A model generated the notes under the pieces. It worked only from the letters and a program-made list of their open reading frames with translations. It made no database searches and was not told the DNA's origin. This document shows positions 1 to 12,790 of a stretch of DNA of 64,000 nucleotides, one piece after another. The number at the start of each line of letters is the position of its first letter. Position 1 is the stretch's first letter. Both the position numbers and the translations under genes were made by a program. The stretch is from Dryocosmus kuriphilus (Eukaryota > Arthropoda > Insecta > Hymenoptera > Cynipidae), in the NCBI GenBank assembly GCA_038277395.1, contig CM076197.1, forward strand, positions 31,503,348 to 31,567,347. Reading direction: 5' to 3'.

Positions 1-254
1 TAATAAGACATTCTTGGTTTTGAAACAATAAAAAAGATGTGAAGCAGTGAAACAGACATTTGGAGCTAAAAAAAAGTACACAATAACACATTTACCTTAA
101 AATTAAATAATTTTATGCGTTTTATGCTTATAAAACTGATAAAATTGGAAAATACAATCACAATAAAAAAAAATTCTTTATCGTAGTGAAAATTAATGAA
201 ACTCACAGGAATATAATTGTAAAAAATAAGGATACACTGCAAAAAAATTTCTTG
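1..254. other. AT-rich sequence, nothing recognised
   Basis: AT-rich DNA without a supportable gene. The longest open frames are short and run through A/T homopolymers, so I treat them as chance. Confidence 0.6.
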
Positions 255-405
255 TAAATATCCACTGCGTTTTTGTAATTTTATCAAACCAGTAAAATGA
301 ATGCGTTCAAAGTAGTGAATTTCCAACCTCAAAAAGTAAAAACATCACTTAATACAGTGAATTTACCAGGTTTTGGTAAAATTTATAAAACGCAGTGGAT
401 ATTTA
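255..405. repeat. hairpin repeat, MITE-like
   Basis: The left end TAAATATCCACTGCGTTTT is repeated in inverted orientation at the right end (to 405). The pairing continues inward through the phrase reading roughly TTTTACCAAAACC, giving arms of about 45-50 bp and a short loop. Both ends carry TA, as expected for a small TA-targeting MITE, but no second copy was seen in the window. Confidence 0.55.
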
Positions 406-919
406 GGGGCTATTCAAGTATTACGTAAGCTTTCTGAGCGGGGGGGGGGGGCTAAACTAAATCTTACTATAGTGTATTCGTAATGCTAAATTTACGCTAA
501 ATTATCCAAAATAAAGAACTTACCCCCACGAGAAGTCGAAGCAATACCCATTTCAACAGGTTCGTTATTACATTCATTAGGGTCTGAGTTGAATTAGCAG
601 GATTCGGAGTCAAGGATCTTTTCCTCTTCGAGGAAATTTCAATCTGGTGAATTCTCTCTAGATACTTTCGTAACGATGATGTACTATTTAAGTATTTTAC
701 TTCCAATTGACACTTGAAATATCTCACTTTTTTATTTTCTAATTTTTTTTTTGAAGTACATCCAAACTTCACTTGGAGGAGCCATTTTGCATTTTTAGTG
801 CATTCTTTTTGCATTACAGAACACCTTTATATTTCGGACTTCTTAAACGTGTTTTGTAATTGGCTATTTGTTTTCTACTTTGCTTTTTGTGCCCACATGG
901 GACGGTACTCTTAGCTTCT
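406..919. other. no gene; poly-G tract near 440
   Basis: Contains a G homopolymer near 440-451. Two short overlapping open frames on opposite strands (497-814 and 714-914) have no recognisable domain. I see nothing else. Confidence 0.5.
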
Positions 920-1082
920 GCTGCTATGTGATTCGCTAGAATCGAAGTCGATTCTGGCGATATCGTCAAAGAATCGATTCCTGGCATCGATTCTCCGAAG
1001 TCAAGAATCGATTCCGAATAATCGATTCTCAGTTACCAAGAATCGATTCTTCGAAGGAATCGGAATCGATTTGGGTATCACT
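920..1082. repeat. cluster of GAATCGATTC palindromes
   Basis: About 160 bp contain at least six copies or near-copies of the 10 bp palindrome GAATCGATTC, spaced 12-35 bp apart and not in a strict tandem period. Each contains ATCGAT. It could be a degenerate microsatellite or a cluster of protein-binding sites. It directly abuts the LINE 3' fragment that follows. Confidence 0.6.
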
Positions 1083-1295
1083 ACCAGAGATGAGGTGGGA
1101 GATTGCTCACGCAATGGAATAAGAGAATCCGTCAGAATTGGGCTGATAAATGCGCCCTCTGGCCGGTGTATCTAAGTCCTGAGAACTACTTAGCAGTTTT
1201 CCGACGTTGAGCGCATAGTTCCGTGTCGGTAATTGGTCGGAGTAAAATAATGAGTTACTACCGGAATTACAATTACAGGTGTTACCATGTTACAT
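1083..1295 (+). pseudogene. 3' fragment of a LINE related to the one at 13.3-17.6 kb
   Basis: The first 27 bases match, with two differences, the end of the ORF2 coding region of the minus-strand LINE (13.50 kb). The fragment ends with a phrase like ACCATGTTACAT, and the 13.3 kb LINE ends with a very similar ACCATGTTATGTT. Between them the match is patchy. This fits a short 5'-truncated insertion of a related LINE in plus orientation. Confidence 0.5.
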
Positions 1296-1299
1296 TTGG

Positions 1300-2700
1300 A
1301 ATGATTTTTTATTCAATTCATTCTTTTTATTAAAAAAATATTGTAAAAATACATTTAAAAGTATTAAATATTTATAATGTTATACTTTTATTAAAATAAC
1401 TCATCAAAATAAATAAAAAATATGTACATATCTTTTTAACTTTAATTTTCATTAATTCTAATGGATTTTATTTCCTATTTATTATTTTTAACCAATTATT
1501 CTAATTAAATTAAAAATTTGGTAATTAATTATAACAGAGAATAATTCTGAATTCATATTTGCCTTGTTTGCGAGTTTATTATACGTTTTATCTGTTTTTA
1601 AAAATACATTTTTCAGCTTATTAAACAAGTAAAAAAAATTATTTTGTGCTATTAAATTAACAGAATTGAAGCCATCATACAAAAACATGTTATTATCTTT
1701 TTAAACTTCGACTGTAATGTAAGATTTTTTACACTTCTAAATTTATAATGTATACGATATATTTAATTTTGCAGTGTTTACTCGAGGTTTATTAAATATT
1801 TTAATGAACGGAGAGTCCTCAAACATATATTTCAATCTTGATCAATTATTTTTACATATATTATCATGTATAAGATCCTGCTGTTGGTTTCAGAATACAA
1901 ACAACCATATATATAGAGAATATAATAAAAGATAACATTTGCTATGCATATTTGAAAGAGATAATATTCTGAAAAAAAGACTTCATGATAGAATTTTGAA
2001 GTTTTCAAGAGACCCAAAAGTGTCTTCAGAATTGTCTCTTGCCTGGAATACCTGTAAATCTTTACCTGCGTAGATTTAATCCTGCTGCTAACGGTAGATA
2101 TTGTCATTGTCATTCTGAAGGTTCAAGGTCATATAATTTCTTGCGATTTCTTTTGAGGTCCTTAGGTTAGAAATTTCAAAGCAGTCAGGGATACATATAC
2201 TTATTAATTTCTACAAGTTTTTAAAAAAATTACCAAAAAATACTTTTCTGAGACTTTATGGATTCATACGTTTCGTAAAATTCTGCGTCGAATGGTATAT
2301 ACATGTAAGAGACAATTTTTGAACAATTTTTGGCTAGTCGTCCAGATTTTTAAGTCAAATAGCGAAAATTTTACAAAGCTGATTTGCAGAACTCCACGGG
2401 GGAAGGCGAGGTGTTCATCCCGCCTGGGCTATTTGTCGAAAAAGTTGGATGAATAGACACTTTTGTTTTCATAACATTCATTAAACAATTAAGCGAATAC
2501 AAATTTGTATTTTATTACCAATTACTTAAATAACTCAATGGATATATCTATCGTGAAATTATCATATTGGAATTTCCAAATTATGTCCGAATCTACAGCT
2601 TTTATGTCAAAAATTTTAAAAATAATTAAATCATTCAAACATGGGTAAAAATATAATGTATAGTGTATGCTATTCAATTCCAAAAAAATACTGATTCCGA
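1300..2700. repeat. segmental duplication, copy A (uninterrupted)
   Basis: This stretch is repeated in the same orientation and order at about 4225-7980, where the match is broken by two insertions. Diagnostic shared blocks are at 1450-1580 with 4310-4450, at 1970-2130 with 6120-6350, and at 2230-2690 with 7480-7965. Copy A holds the sequence without the insertions, so it works as an empty-site control. The open frame at 1832-2113 (-) is not supported as a gene. Confidence 0.8.
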
Positions 2701-4224
2701 ACTGCCATAAGAGTGATACTTTTAATAGTAAAAGTACAATGCCGGCCGAAATGTATCAGATGACCTATTTCTCTTTAGTTGCATAAAATATCGTAATTTT
2801 TATAGTACATAAAGTAACACTTTCCCAAAAAATTAACATAAAAATGTCAAAATTTTGCGTCTAACGACCCCAAGATGAAGTAGTTTTGTAAATTCTTGAA
2901 GAAGGTATTGCGAAAAAAGTCAATATTGTAATGTGTTCTTATAATTTATGAATATACATAATGTACCTATTAACAAAATTGTATTATAATTTTTTTCTGG
3001 ATGCTGCCAATTTTTCTACATAGAACAAAGTCATACAAATTAAGAGTGGAAAATAATTTTTTCTAATTATGAAAGTAGTCTATTTTAATCTGAATTAGTA
3101 AAAAGTAAGTCACTAGTTTACTTTGATGAACATTCTTGTGCTTATAAGTTAGTTATCTTTCATTATTTTCTCAAAAGTGTTTAAATTTTCACTAAAGTTT
3201 TAGTGAAAAATGACTAGCAATTCAATTTTTAATAAAGTAAATTAATCGCTCGCTTATAAATCTGATTTAGAGATATAAATTATGTATACTTCAAAAATAT
3301 TCTGAAAATATATAATATAATTATTTCTAATATTTCTTTTATAAATGATTTTCCAAATTTGAATTTTAACGAACGCCTTCAAACAGACAACTTTTTTTGA
3401 GTTTAAAACTAAATTCAAAAGTACAGGAAGAGCATATTTGAAATAGAAAAATTATAAACTTGAAGACACATTAAAAATTAAAACATTTGACATTGAACAA
3501 TTTTATTTTAAACACAACCAGTTTGTAATTGATACCACTCTAAGGTGAATAATTTTGATTTCAATGCCTTCAAAATTGTATAATTTACCACTGAAAAATT
3601 AGAATTCAACCCTTGAAATTTAGAAAAAAAATTATATGGAATTGAAATATAATAGTTTTTGAAAATAAATTTGTAAATTAAAACCTTTTAAGATTGAGTA
3701 ATATGTTTCGAATTCTGAGTGCGTGAATGTTTACAGATTGTTTAAATTATTTATAGGATAAAAAAAATGGATAAAAAAGTTCAAACCGTTCAAAATTGAA
3801 TAATATTTGATTAAAATATTGAAAACTGGTTTAAATTTTAAATATGTATCTTCCAAATTAGACAATTCAAAAATCCAATTTTTCATTATAATATCAAAAC
3901 TTCTCGCTAGAATTTCAAATTTAAATTGTTCAAAATATTGTAGAATATTGGAAAGTGTTGAATAAGTTATACTTGATTTTGAAATTAAGTCGTAACATTA
4001 ACGCTACTTATAAAAAAGTGCAACTTACTGAAAGAAGTAACTTTAATTTTCCTTATAAGTTACTTTAAACAACAACCCTCCTGATTTTTGAAATTTTTAA
4101 ATAAATGGAGATGGCTAAAATAAAACTTATGTAAGCGAAATGTTTTGTCATGTAAACAGCAATATATTTAAGAATATATAAATAAATGATAATATGAATA
4201 AGTACTATTAACGCTTTAGTGTTA
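2701..4224. other. AT-rich, no gene seen
   Basis: About 1.5 kb of very AT-rich DNA with runs of A and T and no long open frame, RNA gene or clear repeat boundary. Confidence 0.6.
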
Positions 4225-4820
4225 AGAATATTTTTTATTAATCAAAATCAAAGTAAATATTATAATTCAATTATATATATTAAAATATGTATATATGTTT
4301 AACTTTAATTTTAATTACAATAATTCAAATGGATTTTATTTCCTATTTATCATTTTTAACTATCATTGTAATTAAATTAACATTTTCGTAACTAATTATA
4401 ACGCAGAATAATTATGAATTCATATTTTGCCTTGCCTGCGAGTTTACCATGCAAAATCAACAGAATTGAATCCATCATCGATAAACATATTATCTTTTTA
4501 ATTTAAACGGTTATAATCTAAGAATTTTTTATAGAATTTCCATTTCTAAATTTATCATTTTTACTTATTATGTTTAATTTTTCAGTGTTTACTCGAGGTT
4601 TATTAAATATTTTAAATATAACGGACAATTTCAAATATATATATATTTCAATATTTATCAATTATTTTTACATATATTATTATGTATAAATTCCTGCAGT
4701 TGGTTTCAGAAAACAGACAACGGTATATAGAGAATATAATAAAAGATATAAATTTGAACTAGAAACAATGAATATTTTCTATTTTTGTACAATACTTGCT
4801 TATTCGAAAAAGAGATATAA

Positions 4821-6075
4821 AAAAAATCTGCCCGCTTCGTGGGCACATTCTCCTCGCGCGCTTCGCGCGAAGTATGAGCGCGCCTAGGGCGCGCGGTCTG
4901 GTGGTCGTCGCGCGCTTCGTGCTCGGATGTTTTTGATCCTTGCACAACGTGCTCGGTATTCGTTACTTGGGTCTTAAAATTTCAAAACACCTACTTTTAA
5001 TTAGATTACTAAATTTGAATTTTTTATTAAAAATTACAAAAGAAATTATTTTACTTAAGGCTCTATCGACCTTAAGCAATACATTCCCATCACGACACTC
5101 GCGCTTCGCGCTCGACAATAAAATTTTTTTTTTGAACACATTGTAAATTGGTAAAGTTTTTTTGTGATTTTCCAAATTTTCACAATGCAGGATTTCGATT
5201 CTCCAAAGTAAACCGCTAAATAAATTTTGTAGTTCTTTCCAAGGTGAACAATTCCACTTGTTAATATTTTCTCGTATCTAGCATAGTTTTTTCTGAAAAT
5301 TGGATTTGTTTGTATTTAATAATATTTTCGCGAATAACTCAAAAAATATGCGTTTTTACAAAAAAATGAAAGAGAGAAAATTTATAGATCTTTTGAGTTG
5401 AACAACTTTGTTTATTATCATTTTGTTCGTCTCTTACAAAGTTTGGCGGGAAATTTGAATTTTTGATTTTTAATAACGTTTTCTCGATTAAAACGAAAAC
5501 CGTGCATTTTATCAAAAAATATTTAATACAAAATTTGTAGATATTTCTGAGCTGAATAACTTTGTTGATTATAATTTTTTTCGTATCGTGAATATTTTCG
5601 CAAGAAACCGCTGTTTTTTATTTTTAATAACGTTTTCTCGGTTAAAATAAAAATCGTGAATTTTGTCAAAAAATGGTTAAAACAAAATTTATAGATCTTT
5701 TTGAAATGAAGAATTTTACTGTCTACCGTTTTTTTTTATCTCGCATAGTTTAGCCAGAAAATGGATTTTTTGATTTTGTGAAACCCGTTTTTGATGGATA
5801 AAACCATAACCACTGATCAAAAACCGCTGGTTAGGGAACTCGTCCTGACTTTTTATGCTTTAAAGAAGTATATGCCAAAGCGCAATTCAACCCGATTAGT
5901 CATTCGAAAGTTATCGTGGGTACAGACGACAACGATGACAACGGACAAACAGACACCGTCGTAAAACATGTTTCATCGGATTCAGGGGGTCACGAAACGT
6001 CGAGATTTCATGAAATCCGCGAAAGTCAGTTTTTACATAAAACTAATACCTTCTCATGGAGATGAGAATGTAAAA
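4821..6075 (+). mobile_element. GCGGGCA-family repeat, copy 1
   Basis: It starts with a GC-rich hairpin (TGCCCGC-loop-GTGGGCA, about 4827-4844) and several CGCGCTTCGCGC palindromes. It continues with internal units of about 155 bp marked by TTCTCGATTAAAAC (near 5481 and 5635), then a block at about 5797-6070 that is conserved between copies. It ends with GATGAGAATGTAAAAA. The conserved block begins with a frame starting MDKT and contains GAC/AAC triplets. No transposase is recognisable, so it is probably non-autonomous. Copy A of the host duplication lacks it. Confidence 0.7.
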
Positions 6076-6355
6076 AGAGGAAATATTTAACAATAAAAGA
6101 CTAAAATTTTCTATTTATAATTGAAAGATATAATTCGGAACAAAATACTCTGAAAATACTCGGGAATAAATTTTCCAGTTTTCACAGGTTTTCATAAGTC
6201 CCAAAAGTAAATTTAGAAGGGTCCCTTTCACTTTAAATATGTATCTACCTACAAATCTTTATCTGTGTAGACATCTTTTGTACAACAAAGCAGGTAGGCT
6301 GCTAACGGCAGACAATTGTGTACACTTCCGAAGGTTCATTGTTCAAGGACATATA

Positions 6356-7396
6356 CTTTTTACATTCTCATCGGAGAAGGTATTAGATTTATGCAAAATT
6401 TGACTTTCGCAGATTTCATGAAATCTCCGCGTTTTGAGACCTCGCGAATCCGAAAAAACGGTTTTTACGACGCTGTCTCTCTGGCTGTTGTTGTTGTCGT
6501 CGTTGTCGTTGTTGTCGGCGTCTGTTATTGCGATAACTTTTGAAAGAATCATTAGATTGGATTGCGCTTTGGTACACTTCTTTAAGGGGTAAAAAGAAAG
6601 GACGAGTTCGTTAATTCGTTTTTGATCAACGATTATGGTTTTATCCATCAAAAAACGGTTTCCACAAAATCAAAAAATCCATTTTCCGGCTAAACTATGA
6701 GAGATAAAAAAAAGTGTAAGAAAGTAAAATTGTTTACCTCAAAAAAATCTACAAATTTTGTCTTAACCGTTTTTTGATAAAATGAACGGGTTTTGTTTTA
6801 ATCAAGAAAACGCTATTAAAATTAAAAAACTCTGGTTTCCCGCCAAAATATTTAAGATACAAAGAAATGGTAAAGAACAAAGTTGTTCAATTAAAAAATC
6901 TCTACAAATTTTATTTCAGCCATTTTTTGATAAAATGCACGGTTTTTGTTTTAATCGATAAAACGTTATTAAAAATAAAAAATTTCATATTTCCCGCCAA
7001 AATATGCAAGATACGAAAAAATGATAATAAACAAAGTTATTCGCCTCAAAAATATCTACAAATTTGCTTTGTATCATTTTTTTTTGAGCAGACGCGTAGT
7101 TTTTGAGTTATTCGTGAAATATGTTATGAAATATAAAGAAAACCACTTTTCAGCGAAACTATGCCAGATATAATGAGAAAATATTAACAAGCAAAATTAT
7201 TCACCTTGGAAAGAGCTACAAAATTTATTTATAAGACTCATCGTTTGACTTTTAAGAATCGAAATCTTGTATTGTGAAAATTTGGAAGATCACAAAAAAA
7301 AAACTGTACCAATCTACAATGTGTTTTAAAAAAATGTAATTTTCGAGCGCGAAGCGCGCTATCAGAATGTGCCCGCGAAGCGGGCAGATTTTTTGC
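6356..7396 (-). mobile_element. GCGGGCA-family repeat, copy 2 (inverted)
   Basis: Mirror-image copy of the previous element. On the plus strand it begins TTTTTACATTCTCATCGG and ends with the hairpin GCCCGCGAAGCGGGC followed by a T run (about 7369-7392). On the minus strand the conserved ORF (6343-6651, 102 aa) is open: it begins MMDKTIIVDQ and contains an Asn/Asp-rich run from GTT/GTC triplets near 6487-6530. The uninterrupted sequence at about 2135-2150 marks the empty site. Copies 1 and 2 face each other and form a 2.6 kb imperfect palindrome. Confidence 0.7.
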
Positions 7397-7980
7397 AATA
7401 AGTTTGAGGTGCTTATAGATTTTATAAATTTCGAAGTCGTCAGAAATACAATTTCTATAAACAATTTTTAAAAAATTACTAAAAATACTTTTCTGAGACT
7501 TTATGGATTCATACGTTTCGTAAAATTCTGCGTTGAGTGATATATACTTGCAAGAGAAAATTTTTGGACATCTCATATACATACATGTAATATTTTTCTT
7601 TTTCATATAGACTAGTCGTCCAGCCTTTCAAGACAAATAGCGAAAATTATGCTAATCTGGTAAGTGGAACTCCACAGGGACGGGGGAGATGCTCATCCCA
7701 CCTGGGCTATTCGTCGAAAAAGCTGGATAAATAGATACTTAGTTTTTCATAACGTTCATGTAACAATTGAGTGAATAAAAATTTGTATTTGTCATCAAAT
7801 AATTAAATCACTCAATGGATATATCTATCGTAAAATTATCATATTTGAATTTCCAAACTATGTCCGATTCTACAGTTTTTATGTAAAAAATGTAGAAATA
7901 ATTAAAGCATTAAAATATCGGTAAAAATATAATATATATAGTTTATAGTATTCAAATCCAAAAAAATATGTCGACCGAGA

Positions 7981-10900
7981 ACCGAACACTGTTTTTCTAG
8001 GGTGGTCCAAAAAATTATTATTTTTTATTTTTTGAAGTCTCACGATATCACGATATTAAAATTCAACTTGTACTTTGAAACTTCAAATTTATACAATATT
8101 CAGAACTTGTGAGTTTAAAAAAACATTTAAAAAATAAGTTTTGAACAAATCACATAATTTTTGCAAATTCTAATCGCTATTTTCAATTTTGAATTTTCTA
8201 TGCAATATCTGAGACTCTTTACGCAGAAAACCTCAAGAAAATGAGTTTTATACAAATCGGAGCATTTAAAAAGGATGTTTTGCCGCTATTCTTAACTTAA
8301 ATTTTTTGATGCAATATTTAGAATTTTCGAATCAAAAAACCAAGTAATGAATTTTATACAAATCGGATTTCTTCGTGTTTTAGGCAGTTTTTCATATGCT
8401 TTATCGCACTATGAAACGCAACAGTCGCGGATATTTCATCGATTCGGACGTTGCAGTCTACTTTTTTTCTTGTGAACCAGTGGCTGTCCCACTATGAAAC
8501 TTATAGAACTTTTAAACCATATTTAGACCTTCATTTGACCAAAAACTAGAAGCCATCAAAAATCAAAAGTTTTGAACTTTTTAATTATCATATGTAGGAA
8601 CTTGAACAATATCAAATTATCTTTTATATATTTGACTTTAAACATGCAAAACTGAAATTTTCCTTACTTAAAATGTTCTTAGAAATGTAAAACATGAAAT
8701 CAGAAGCTTAGGTACTTGAAGATTGTGCAACTTAAAATTGAAAACCTCCAGAACAACTGAACCTTTAAAAAATGTGGTAAAAATGAAACAATTTTGAAAA
8801 AGCATTATAAAATCTACATTTTAAAATATATAACTTTTTGCAACTGAAGATTGGGGCCTCGAAAATTAAATTATTTTTCAACCATTTATAAGTATCGAAA
8901 AAAATACTATCTCTCCAGTGCAAATGTAATAAATATTCGAAGTTCTCAGCATAGTTTTTAAATTTTCAACACCTTTCTTATCAGTTCAAATATTCTCAAG
9001 TCTGGATTTCAGAAGGTCGACAATTTTTTAAAATTCTTATTATAAAATAAAAACAGATTTGTCGGATATATTTTTAAAAACTTTGTTGGTGTACTTAGCA
9101 AATTTAGCTCTTAAAAAACTTAAATTACCCAAGATCCTACAAAGATGATTGATTTGAAGGGAAGCAACAAAAACGTACAAATGTTTAAAAACCTCACAAA
9201 ATTACAAAAAATCTATAATCCTTTAGTTTTTCGAGAAAAGTGTCACCATTTAAATTTTCCAAAATGATAAAAATCAATAGTTAATACCATTTAATAAATT
9301 TCTTAAATAATTATTTTGATACTTTCGTATAGAATGACAGTTAAGTTAATTATTGATATTAAATTCTCACGATACTTCGCAAGTATGTTTAAGAAATTAC
9401 CTGCAATTTGAGAAATTGTCTATTTATATATTTATTTTCAAATGAAATATTGTTTGAAACAACTGGTGTATGTAATGCAGAGTTAAAATAATATCCGTGA
9501 GATAGAAATATACGTTATAGGAAAACAGTAAGTCGGGGGGGGGGGGGGGGGGGTTTTAACTCCTATAGTCCTAAATTTCCAATAGAATAGGCGCTGGAAT
9601 GCAAAAAAAAATGTTTTTTTTTTTTTTTTTGAGAAACCCTATCTATTGAGTTGAGTACTACGCGCACTTTTCTGAAAAAACCAGAATAATGAGTATGTCG
9701 AACCTGAAATTTTTTAGCTTTAATCGAAAAAAAAAATACTTTATTATTTTGCTTTCATATTATACAAATCAATTTTGCTCGTGATTTTGGATTTTTGAAT
9801 GTTTTTAGATCTTGAAACGCTTTAAAAACCACAAAAATATTTGTTTGCCATGAAAGCAAAATAATAATGGAATGTTGCTTCGATTCAAAATGAAGAAATT
9901 TCAAGTTCGAAGTATTGAATGTTTTCCAAAAAAAATGTGCATTTAACTCAATTCCAAAAAACACGGTTTTTTGCACAGTTTCAAAGAATCTTGAATTGGG
10001 AAAATATTCCTTAAATTGCAAAAAATTTTAGTTTTCAAATCTAAGAGCGGAAACGAAGGTACCAACCGATTAGAAAATTGAGAAAAAAAATTGTCGCTCT
10101 TAATTTTTACAGTCAAAGTCATGTATGCCTTATTGCGCAGAACTGAAAAATCCCCATTTTTCATTTTTCTAGGTCCTAAAGCACCTGTGTAAGGCAAGCA
10201 CCATGACCGGCCCAGTAAAACGTTTTGGCATTTCAGACGTGATCCAAAGTCGTATTAACTTTGTGCGCTAATTTACCTTTTGTACAACCCTTGATCTTTA
10301 AAATCGTCTAAGTCCCTTGAACTTGAATCATTGAAATATCACAATATAATAACTAAAGTTACACATTTTTAAAGTCTTGATCATTTTCATCTCAGGGTTG
10401 TCAGGAATATCAGACTCTATAAATCGGGGCGATATTGCGATTCTACAAAATAGAACTCTACATCTGAAAACTCTACAACTCAAACGCTACACCGTTTGAT
10501 TCTACCCAATCATATTCATTGAAAAAATATAATATTTTTAATGTAAACGTAACATGGTTTAAATTCTAAATTAATGTTCTTTTAAAAAATTAGGTTTTTT
10601 ACAAGTAATTTATAAGCTTATGAATTTTTAAATATTTTCTAAGTTTTCTTGAAAGAAATATAGAAACTGAAAAAAATTCAAAAATTAAGAAACTTTGGAA
10701 GTTTGTACAATATTTTCTAAATAAATATTCTAATATTCATAACTAAACTTTGAATGTTAAATTAAAATCTTTAATTCAGAAAAAAAAATAATTAATTACA
10801 TTATAAACATATATTACAATAAACATATATTACTAAATATTATATTATATGAATAAAATTATAATATATGTTTATATGTTTAGATATTTGTACCTACGTT

Positions 10901-11500
10901 TAGCAAAAGAAAAGGGGATTCATTTTAATTCGAATATGGACCAAAAATTGAGAAGCAGTATATTCTTAGTTTAAAAGGACTTAAACTGTAATATGTAATC
11001 GCAAACACAAAGGGCTTATCTCATCAGGGGATCTAACGGCGATGGTCTGGGCCCTGGGGCAGTTTGGAGTTGTCGCCTGGCCCGTGAGGGGTAGTCTCGT
11101 TGGGGGGGGGGGGGGGGGGGTATATCATAAAAGGGGCTGGGTACGAAGTGTCCATCGCCCGTGCGCAATTCGGGTTAGATTCAAAGGCGACAGTTTATTA
11201 TATCATTTACCTGAAACCAGGTGTTTCATCATACTTATAGCATTGTTCCAAAACATTTATTGTCCTTTTATTTTCAAAGACCTTAGGCTAGCTCTCGCAA
11301 ATGCTGATTATGTTTTCTTCAAAGTTTTAGCATGACAGCTACAGAATTAACAGACTACGTTACTATTAAATAACAAAAAATATCTAACACTTCAAGGATG
11401 TTCATGGAATATTCGTAAGCATATACAAAAACAATGATTCACCTTACGCTTAACCTCATGAAATAATTTCAGGATTTATTTTCGAAAAAAAATGTTTAAA
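7981..11500. other. AT-rich, no gene; two long poly-G tracts
   Basis: No supportable gene. Landmarks are a G homopolymer at about 9535-9553, an A run then a T run at about 9603-9631, a 19 bp inverted repeat with about 90 bp spacing (near 9738 and 9850, phrase TTATTATTTTGCTTTCAT), and a second G homopolymer at about 11102-11120. Open frames at 9755-10197 (-) and 11042-11335 (+) show no domain, and the second runs through the poly-G tract. Confidence 0.5.
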
Positions 11501-11502
11501 GA

Positions 11503-11541
11503 AAATTGCGTTAGTCTCTAATAATTAGAGACTAATGCAAT
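11503..11541. repeat. near-perfect 17 bp hairpin
   Basis: Arms reading about ATTGCGTTAGTCTCTAA and its complement, with one mismatch and a loop of about 3 bases. No poly-T or gene follows, so I do not call a terminator. Confidence 0.7.
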
Positions 11542-11759
11542 TCGTTGAAAATTTTGGGAAAATCTACGTTTTTACATATTTTGCTCATATATAAGTCACA
11601 TAACTAAAATAAATATAATGACTCCTTAAATACCGATTACTACATTTATTTGAGTCAATTTCTTATCATTATATAAAGAAAATTAGAACACGTTTGAAGA
11701 TTTTACGTCGCTAGAAATGGTAGAATGAAAGTCATGAATTTTCTTATTTCTAGCAGAAT

Positions 11760-12370
11760 ATCATATTAGTCTACCACTTTCAGATTTTCGAAATTCAAGT
11801 TTTAGAAATGTTTGTTGGTAAATAACGCCACTCTATGATAAAAAAGTATATTTTTTCGAAAAATACAAATCCGTGAAAAAAGTATGCGAAATAATAGTTG
11901 GGTTCAGCCATTACAACTCAGCAAAATCTTCAGATTTTCAAAATTCGCATTTTTGAAAATTATGATTTAAAAAAAAAACTCCAAATTCAGAAAATTCTAT
12001 TATTTTCAAAAAAATATAAAGCTGAGAGGAAAGTGTATTCGAAAATAGTTGTTATACTCACCTAGTTTGATTTAGCACAATATTTAGAATTTCTGAATTC
12101 GTGTTTTAAAAAAATTATCGTTAAAAAAATCATTTTAAATTCAGAAGTAGATTTTTTTTCGAAAAAATAAATCTGAGGGAAAGGTGTCTCAGGGGATAGT
12201 TTTACTCGTCTATAATAACTTAGCACAACTTTTACATTTTCTAAATTCGCAATTTGGAAAATATGTTTTAAAAAAATGACTCTACATTCAGAAAAGTCTA
12301 TTTTTTCAACAAATATAAATCTGAGAGAAAAGTGTGTTCGAAAATAGTTATTATACTCGCCTAGCACAAC
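11760..12370. repeat. tandem repeat, about 150 bp unit, four copies
   Basis: Four diverged units share phrases such as AATCTGAGAGAAAAGTGTG, TCGAAAATAGTT and CTAGCACAAC. Landmarks recur near 11883, 12040, 12188 and 12338, a period of about 148-157 bp. The open frame at 12062-12367 (-) is a by-product of the repeat. Confidence 0.7.
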
Positions 12371-12479
12371 GTTTTTTGATCTTGAATAAAATATATTATT
12401 TTAGAGGGCAATCAATTGGTCTCAAATCTCTTATATTGTTACATCAACGTTACATTATGTTAAGACAAGAAGTTACTTG

Positions 12480-12790
12480 GTGAAAGTTTCGGATTGAAAT
12501 TCATTCCGAACGAATCCGAGCTTTTCCGAAGTCCAATCTGAAATTTTTTTAAAATCTCGTTCGATTCAAATCGGTAAAATATTATTCCGACTCAATCCGA
12601 AGTTTTAATCCGATTTAGTCTGAAACAGATTTTCAGATTGTATCGGATTAAAACTTCGGAAAAATGTTTAACCGATTTGGATCGAACGATATATAAACAA
12701 TTTTTCGGATTGGCTCGGAATGCCGCGGATACAGATTTCAGAATGGCTCGGATTCATTCGGGATAAATTTCAATCCGAAATTGTCACCAG
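12480..12790. repeat. cluster of TTCGGATT / AATCCGAA motifs
   Basis: A 300 bp patch dense in TCGGATT and its complement in both orientations, with irregular spacing. It resembles in style, but not in sequence, the GAATCGATTC cluster at 920-1082. Confidence 0.6.

Larger units (their letters stand above)
4225..7980. repeat. segmental duplication, copy B (interrupted)
   Basis: Copy B of the 1.3-2.7 kb segment. Matching blocks lie at 4225-4815, 6080-6355 and 7397-7980. The gaps between them are two inserted GCGGGCA-family elements in opposite orientation. The flanks of both insertions can be read across in copy A. Confidence 0.75.

Noticed and set aside
4821..7396. Helitron identity for the GCGGGCA family because of its 3' hairpin
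   Set aside because: No CTRR terminus, no TC start and no Rep/helicase sequence; the hairpin is followed by a T run instead.
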